Source: Puccinellia tenuiflora
Taxonomy: Eukaryota; Streptophyta; Magnoliopsida; Poales; Poaceae
Direction of reading: 5' to 3'
Assembly (NCBI GenBank): GCA_012064385.1
Contig: QRDG01000530.1
Coordinates: 124,001 to 188,000, forward strand
Length of the DNA stretch: 64,000 bases
The notes under the pieces are model-generated. The model made no database searches and was not told the origin of the DNA. It saw nothing but the letters and a program-made list of their open reading frames with translations. Below, piece after piece: positions 59,774 to 64,000 of this stretch. A program made the translations under genes and the position numbers. Positions within the stretch are counted from its first letter, which is position 1, and every line of letters starts with the position of its first letter.

Positions 59774-62700
59774 TGAAAGGACAAACGATGTCGCCTAGAG
59801 AGGGGGTGAATATGCGATTAAAACTTTTCCGGTTTAAGGCTTGATAATTGCAGAATAAAACTAGGTTTTTTAAATTAACAAGCCAACAACCTCAATAAAA
59901 TAGGCTCACCTATGTGCACCAACAACTTATGCAAAGCAACACAAACAACAAGGTGATAGCAAGATATAAAACTTCAAGCACGAAGGCTATCACAGTGTAA
60001 ATTGCATAAGTAAAGAGCTCGGGTATAGAAATAACCGAGGCACGCGGAGACGAGAATGTATTCCCGAGTTCCTCCTTGTAAGGGAGTACGTCTCGTTGGA
60101 GGGGTGTGAGCTCGCCAAAAAAGGCATACTCAAGATGCCACAAAAGGCCTCACCCTATTCTCCGATGAACCTCACCCCAAGGGTTAGGTTCACCTTCCAC
60201 TATCGGAATCCTTCAAGGCGGAATCCGGAGCCTTTACAACGATCTTGGGGCACACACCCACAACTCAATCGGGGGCTCCCAAACCTTGCCCGAAGCTTCA
60301 CAACTCGAAGTCTTCGCGACACCACCAACCGTCTAGGGTACACAATGCACCCAAGAGGCACAAGCTCTTGGGAACATAATGCACCTAAGAGTAACAAGCT
60401 TCTCGAACTTCAATCCCACGTATCACCGTGGGGAACTCAAACCTATGCACCAAATGCAAAAGTCAAGACCACACAAGGTGGTCAAGTCCTTTGAAAGAAC
60501 AAACAATGCCCGGATGTCGCCTAGAGGGGGGGGGGTGAATAGGCGATTAAAACTTTTTCTAATTAGGGGCTTGATAATTGTGGAATAAAACTATGTGTTT
60601 AAATTAACAAGCCAACAACCTAATATGCTAGGGTTACCTATGTGCACCAACAACTTATGCTAAGCAATTCAAGCAGCAAGGAGATAGCAAGATATGAACT
60701 TCAAGCACGAAGGCTATCACAATGTAAGTTGCATAAGTAAAGCTCGGGTATAGAAATAACCGAGGCACGCGGAGACGAGGATGTATTCCCGAGTTCCTCC
60801 TTGTTAAGGGAGTACGTCTCGTTGGAGGGGTGTGAGCTCGCCACAAGAGGCCTACTCAAGATGCCACAAAGGCCTCACCCTATTCTCCGATGAACCTCAC
60901 CCAAGGGATTGGTTCACCTTCCACTATCGGAATCCTTCAAGGCGGATTCCGGAGCCCTTTACAACTCTTCTTGGGGCACACACCCACAACTCAATTGGGG
61001 GCTCCCAAACTCGTGCCGAAGCTTCACAAGCGAAGACTTCGCGGCACCTCCAACCGTCTAGGGTACACAATGCACCCAAGAGGCAACAAGCTCTTGGGAA
61101 CACAATGCACCCAAGAGTAACAAGCTTCTCAACCTTCAATCCCACGTATCACCGTGGGGAACTCAAACCTATGCACCAAATGCAAAAGGCAAGAACACAC
61201 TAAGTGGTCAAGTCCTTCACCCCAAAATCCAACCAAAGCAACTAATGCTATGGAGGGATTTAAGAGGAAGAACAAAGAGAAACACTAAGAACTCCAAAGT
61301 CTAGATCTACTAGGTTCCTCTCACTTAGAGAAGGAATGGATTGGTGGAATGGTAGATCTAGATCTCCTCTCTTGTTTCCCTAAAGATGGGCAAGAATCAT
61401 TGGAGGGAAGTGGAGGAATCAAGCTCTCAAAGATGTGCAACAATGGAGGAGAGAGAGAGCAAAAGGTTCACCAAGAAGCCATTGAACCGTTGGGGAAGAA
61501 AACCCATTTAAATAGGAGCCCTGGGAATCTGGCCGTTGGGCACAAAATCCCGCAGGGCCGGTAGTACCGGCCCAAGGGGCGGTACTACCGCTCCAAGCAA
61601 AACTGCCCCAACGGCTCACTTCAGAGAAGAAAACCCGCAGGACCGGAAGTACCGCGGCGGGGGCCGGTACTTCCGGTGGGCCGGTAGTTCCGGGCCCACT
61701 TCCGGTCCAAAAGTTGGGAGACCCCGAGAAGTCCAGTGCCTGAAAAAATAAGCGGAAGTTCCTCCGGAACTTTCCACCGGAAGTAGGAGCGGAAGTACCG
61801 CTGTGGCCACCGGTACTTCCGGTGGCCCGGTACTACCGGTGATACTTCCGGTGCAAAAATTCGGGGGAACCCAGGGAGTCCAGTACCCAGAAAAATAAGC
61901 GGCAGTAGGGCCGGAACTGGGCACCGGAAGTGCCCAGCGGTAGTACCGGTCCAGGGACCGGTACTTCCGGCCAGCAGAGAAAAACAGGCAAACCCTGAAA
62001 CTGAATAACTTTTGCGTGGCAACTCCGAATCGAGTGAATCCAATTTTGTTGGAAAGAGGACGACAAGAGCTACCCTACAAAAGTAAAAATATTGAAACCA
62101 AGCAATGGAGATTTTGCTAAAAAAATGGAAGAGTGAAACCTTCCGCATAGATGAACCGGCAAAATCTCCAAAACCGAAAACGCACAAGTTTTTCATCAAG
62201 ACTCCGTTTTCTATGATCTTGGGCTTGTTTCGAAGATAATCACAAGCCCTAGAAGATCATGCATATACACATCATAGTCTATCATGTGAGGAGGAAAACA
62301 TAAGAAGAGAGTTTGACCTCTCGTAGAAGAGACAAACCGGTAAAACCTCCGAAATCAAAAACGCAAGAAGATATTCATGAGATCCGTTTTTGATGAACTA
62401 GAGCTTGGTATGGAGATGAACACAAGCTCTATATTCTCACATGGATAAAAGCCAAATAAGAACCAATAAAGATGATTGCATGGATGCAAAGGTTTGAGCT
62501 CTCCACGAACGATACGATCACGATACTCGGTCGAGAGCCCCTCTTGATAGTACGGCTATCTATCCTATAACCCGGTCTCTCACTAAACAACATGAGACCG
62601 GTAAAATAGAAACCCTATCAAGATCATACCTTTGCCTTGCGCATAAATCCACTTGAGGTCGAAGAAGAAGATCTTCATCTCCTCAAGACGAACCACCTTT

Positions 62701-62965
62701 CTTGATCGCGCCTTGCTTGGTGAAGATTCACATGACGCTCCCCCATACACCAAGATGGGGAAAGCACTCCTTCGGCATATCTTCACTTGGCCTTTCTCTC
62801 GATGACGAACACCTTGGCCTTGATCTTCTTCCCTAAACCTTGACTCCAACACATGGAGACAAGCAAGCTAATGGACACCTACAAATATAGCTCAATGCAA
62901 ATATTAGTCCATAGAGATTGTCATTAATTACCAAAACCATGCATGGGGGCAACCATGCACTTTCA
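59774..62965 (+). mobile_element. LTR of family T with internal 0.72-kb duplication
   Basis: Starts TGAAAGGACAAACGATGTCG and ends CATGCACTTTCA. The first 718 bp (59774-60491) recur from 60492 (TGAAAGAACAAACAATG...), joined at GTCAAGTCCTT, so the LTR carries a repeated 5' portion. The sequence after 62965 differs from the flank before 59774, so this is probably a 5' LTR with its internal region running off the window. Palindromic CCGGTACTTCCGG/CCGGTACTACCGG units fill 61550-61975. Superfamily not assigned. Confidence 0.72.
61550..61975. repeat. Array of CCGGTAC(TT/TA)CCGG palindromes
   Basis: At least eight units such as CCGGTAGTACCGG, CCGGTACTTCCGG and CCGGAAGTACCG lie in clusters separated by unique spacers. 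The position corresponds to the palindrome zones in the related LTRs at about 2540-2610 and 19545-19820. Confidence 0.85.
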
Positions 62966-64000
62966 ATCTCCCCCATTTTGGTAATTGATGACAATCCCGT
63001 TTAAGAGGGTTTATATAAAGAATAAAGCAACCTTGCATGACAAACAAGCAAGGATGCAAAGCGCATTAAAGGCAAATGCAACAAAAGCATAAAACCCAAA
63101 TTCTCTTAAACCCTCTAAACTTCTCCCCCATTGGCATCGATTGCCGAAATGGGAAGAAAAATTTAGAGAGCCAATATAATATGAGTTCCTCCATAGAGGT
63201 GTGCATTTCTCAATATATGAGTGAAATCAAATGCACTTATTCATTGACGAATAATTAGAGGAAATCGAACTATATTACCGAGATAAAAGGACGATCTTTT
63301 AAAGAAACATTTTCACAAGCTTAGGGATACCAATTGGAAACTAAAACCAATTGAAAATGCCAAAAGCAAGTGAGAACATTTAGCCAATAAATTCAACATG
63401 CTCACCATGGTAGGCATGAAGTCAAAGATCTTTAAGAAATTGAGTGTGCAAAGATACCAATAAACAATAAGACAAGCACTCATGAGGCAAATTTGGAGCC
63501 ACCAAAGAATTATAGAAGAAACACAAGGTGGCTCAAAAGGAATAGGATACCGACTAAAAGGTGACCTCTCTCATATGTATAGGTTTCTAATTAGACAAAC
63601 CACAAAGATATACATCCGCAAAGAAACATATACATACGAAATGGTCCGGGAAAAAGAGAACAAGGTATCCAAAAGGAAGTCATAAATATACAAACGAGAT
63701 TGTTGCTTGAAAGCATAGCACATAGCTCAAAATTATCTCATTGTATATAAATGAACTTCAAATATATCAAATGCATCACACATATCACTAAGGGAACAAG
63801 AGATAGTGAAGATGCTTTGAAATAGGCAACAAGTATCACAAACAAATAATATCAATTGAAGAAAAGGTTTTTGCAAATTCATCACACATATCACAAAGAT
63901 ATATTAAGAGAAGGAAATAGGCCAAAACCACAACAATTGCATATAAGAGCATTCATGCCAAGAGGTAACCTACACAAGGTTGGAACTAGAAAAGAATGCA
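62966..64000 (+). mobile_element. Internal region after the family T LTR
   Basis: Begins ATCTCCCCCATTTTGG, which is the inverted copy of the LTR end. The rest is A-rich and non-coding in the window. I could not assign a primer binding site or domain. Confidence 0.45.

Overview
The window is nuclear DNA of a grass, most likely a Pooideae/Triticeae species such as wheat, Aegilops, barley or rye. The evidence is GC-rich first exons, plant-type introns, a BARE/WIS/Angela-type LTR, Athila-like Ty3/gypsy elements primed by tRNA-Asp, and several grass transposon types (Helitron, CACTA, Mutator MITE, PIF/Harbinger, hAT, SINE). There is no bacterial or viral gene content. The species is inferred; the grass assignment is firm.

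Four intact protein-coding genes can be modelled exon by exon. (1) 12167-13695, minus: a 345-aa NIGT1/HRS1/HHO-type GARP (G2-like MYB) repressor. (2) 24995-29875, minus: a 343-aa protein with an N-terminal DEK_C domain, an acidic tract and two SWIB/MDM2 domains. (3) 44845-53244, plus: a 778-aa MAPKKK of the YODA/MAPKKK3/MAPKKK5 clade with a complete kinase domain. (4) 55688-56879, minus: a 267-aa class II RSL-type (RSL4-like) bHLH, tail-to-tail with the MAPKKK gene.

Layout. 1-2501 is the 3' end of an Athila-like element inserted into another LTR (2502-3632). 3.6-10.9 kb is a diverged segmental duplication. One copy received a 3.75-kb Helitron (6935-10684) whose insertion point can be read from the other copy, and the Helitron carries a 1.09-kb tandem duplication of its own 5' end. 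11-14 kb is the HHO gene. 14.4-20.5 kb holds a MITE, a PIF/Harbinger element (TSD TTA), a 5'-truncated SINE (16-bp TSD), a solo LTR (TSD GTCTC) and a foldback Mutator MITE (9-bp TSD). 22.5-23.5 kb is an unexplained stretch that may be organellar. 25-30 kb is the SWIB gene. 30-33 kb holds a hAT-type MITE, a second MITE and a Tourist-like MITE. 33.4-44.3 kb is a nest of LTR elements: an Angela-type LTR interrupted by a CACTA element built from hairpins, LTR fragments, a truncated gag-protease-RT-RNase H polyprotein, and a deletion derivative with two primer binding sites. 44.8-57 kb is the MAPKKK/RSL gene pair. 58-64 kb holds a Helitron-like end, a 120-bp tandem duplication and a long LTR with an internal duplication.

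The four genes do not form an operon-like unit. The HHO factor belongs to the nitrate/phosphate-starvation regulators, the RSL factor to root-hair growth, the MAPKKK to developmental/immune MAPK signalling, and the DEK_C-SWIB protein to chromatin. No new enzymatic or defence system is evident. The most distinctive signals are in the repeats: a hairpin array inside an intact CACTA insertion, a tandem-ended Helitron with an empty-site paralogue, and an LTR group in which CCGG-type palindromes differ from copy to copy.
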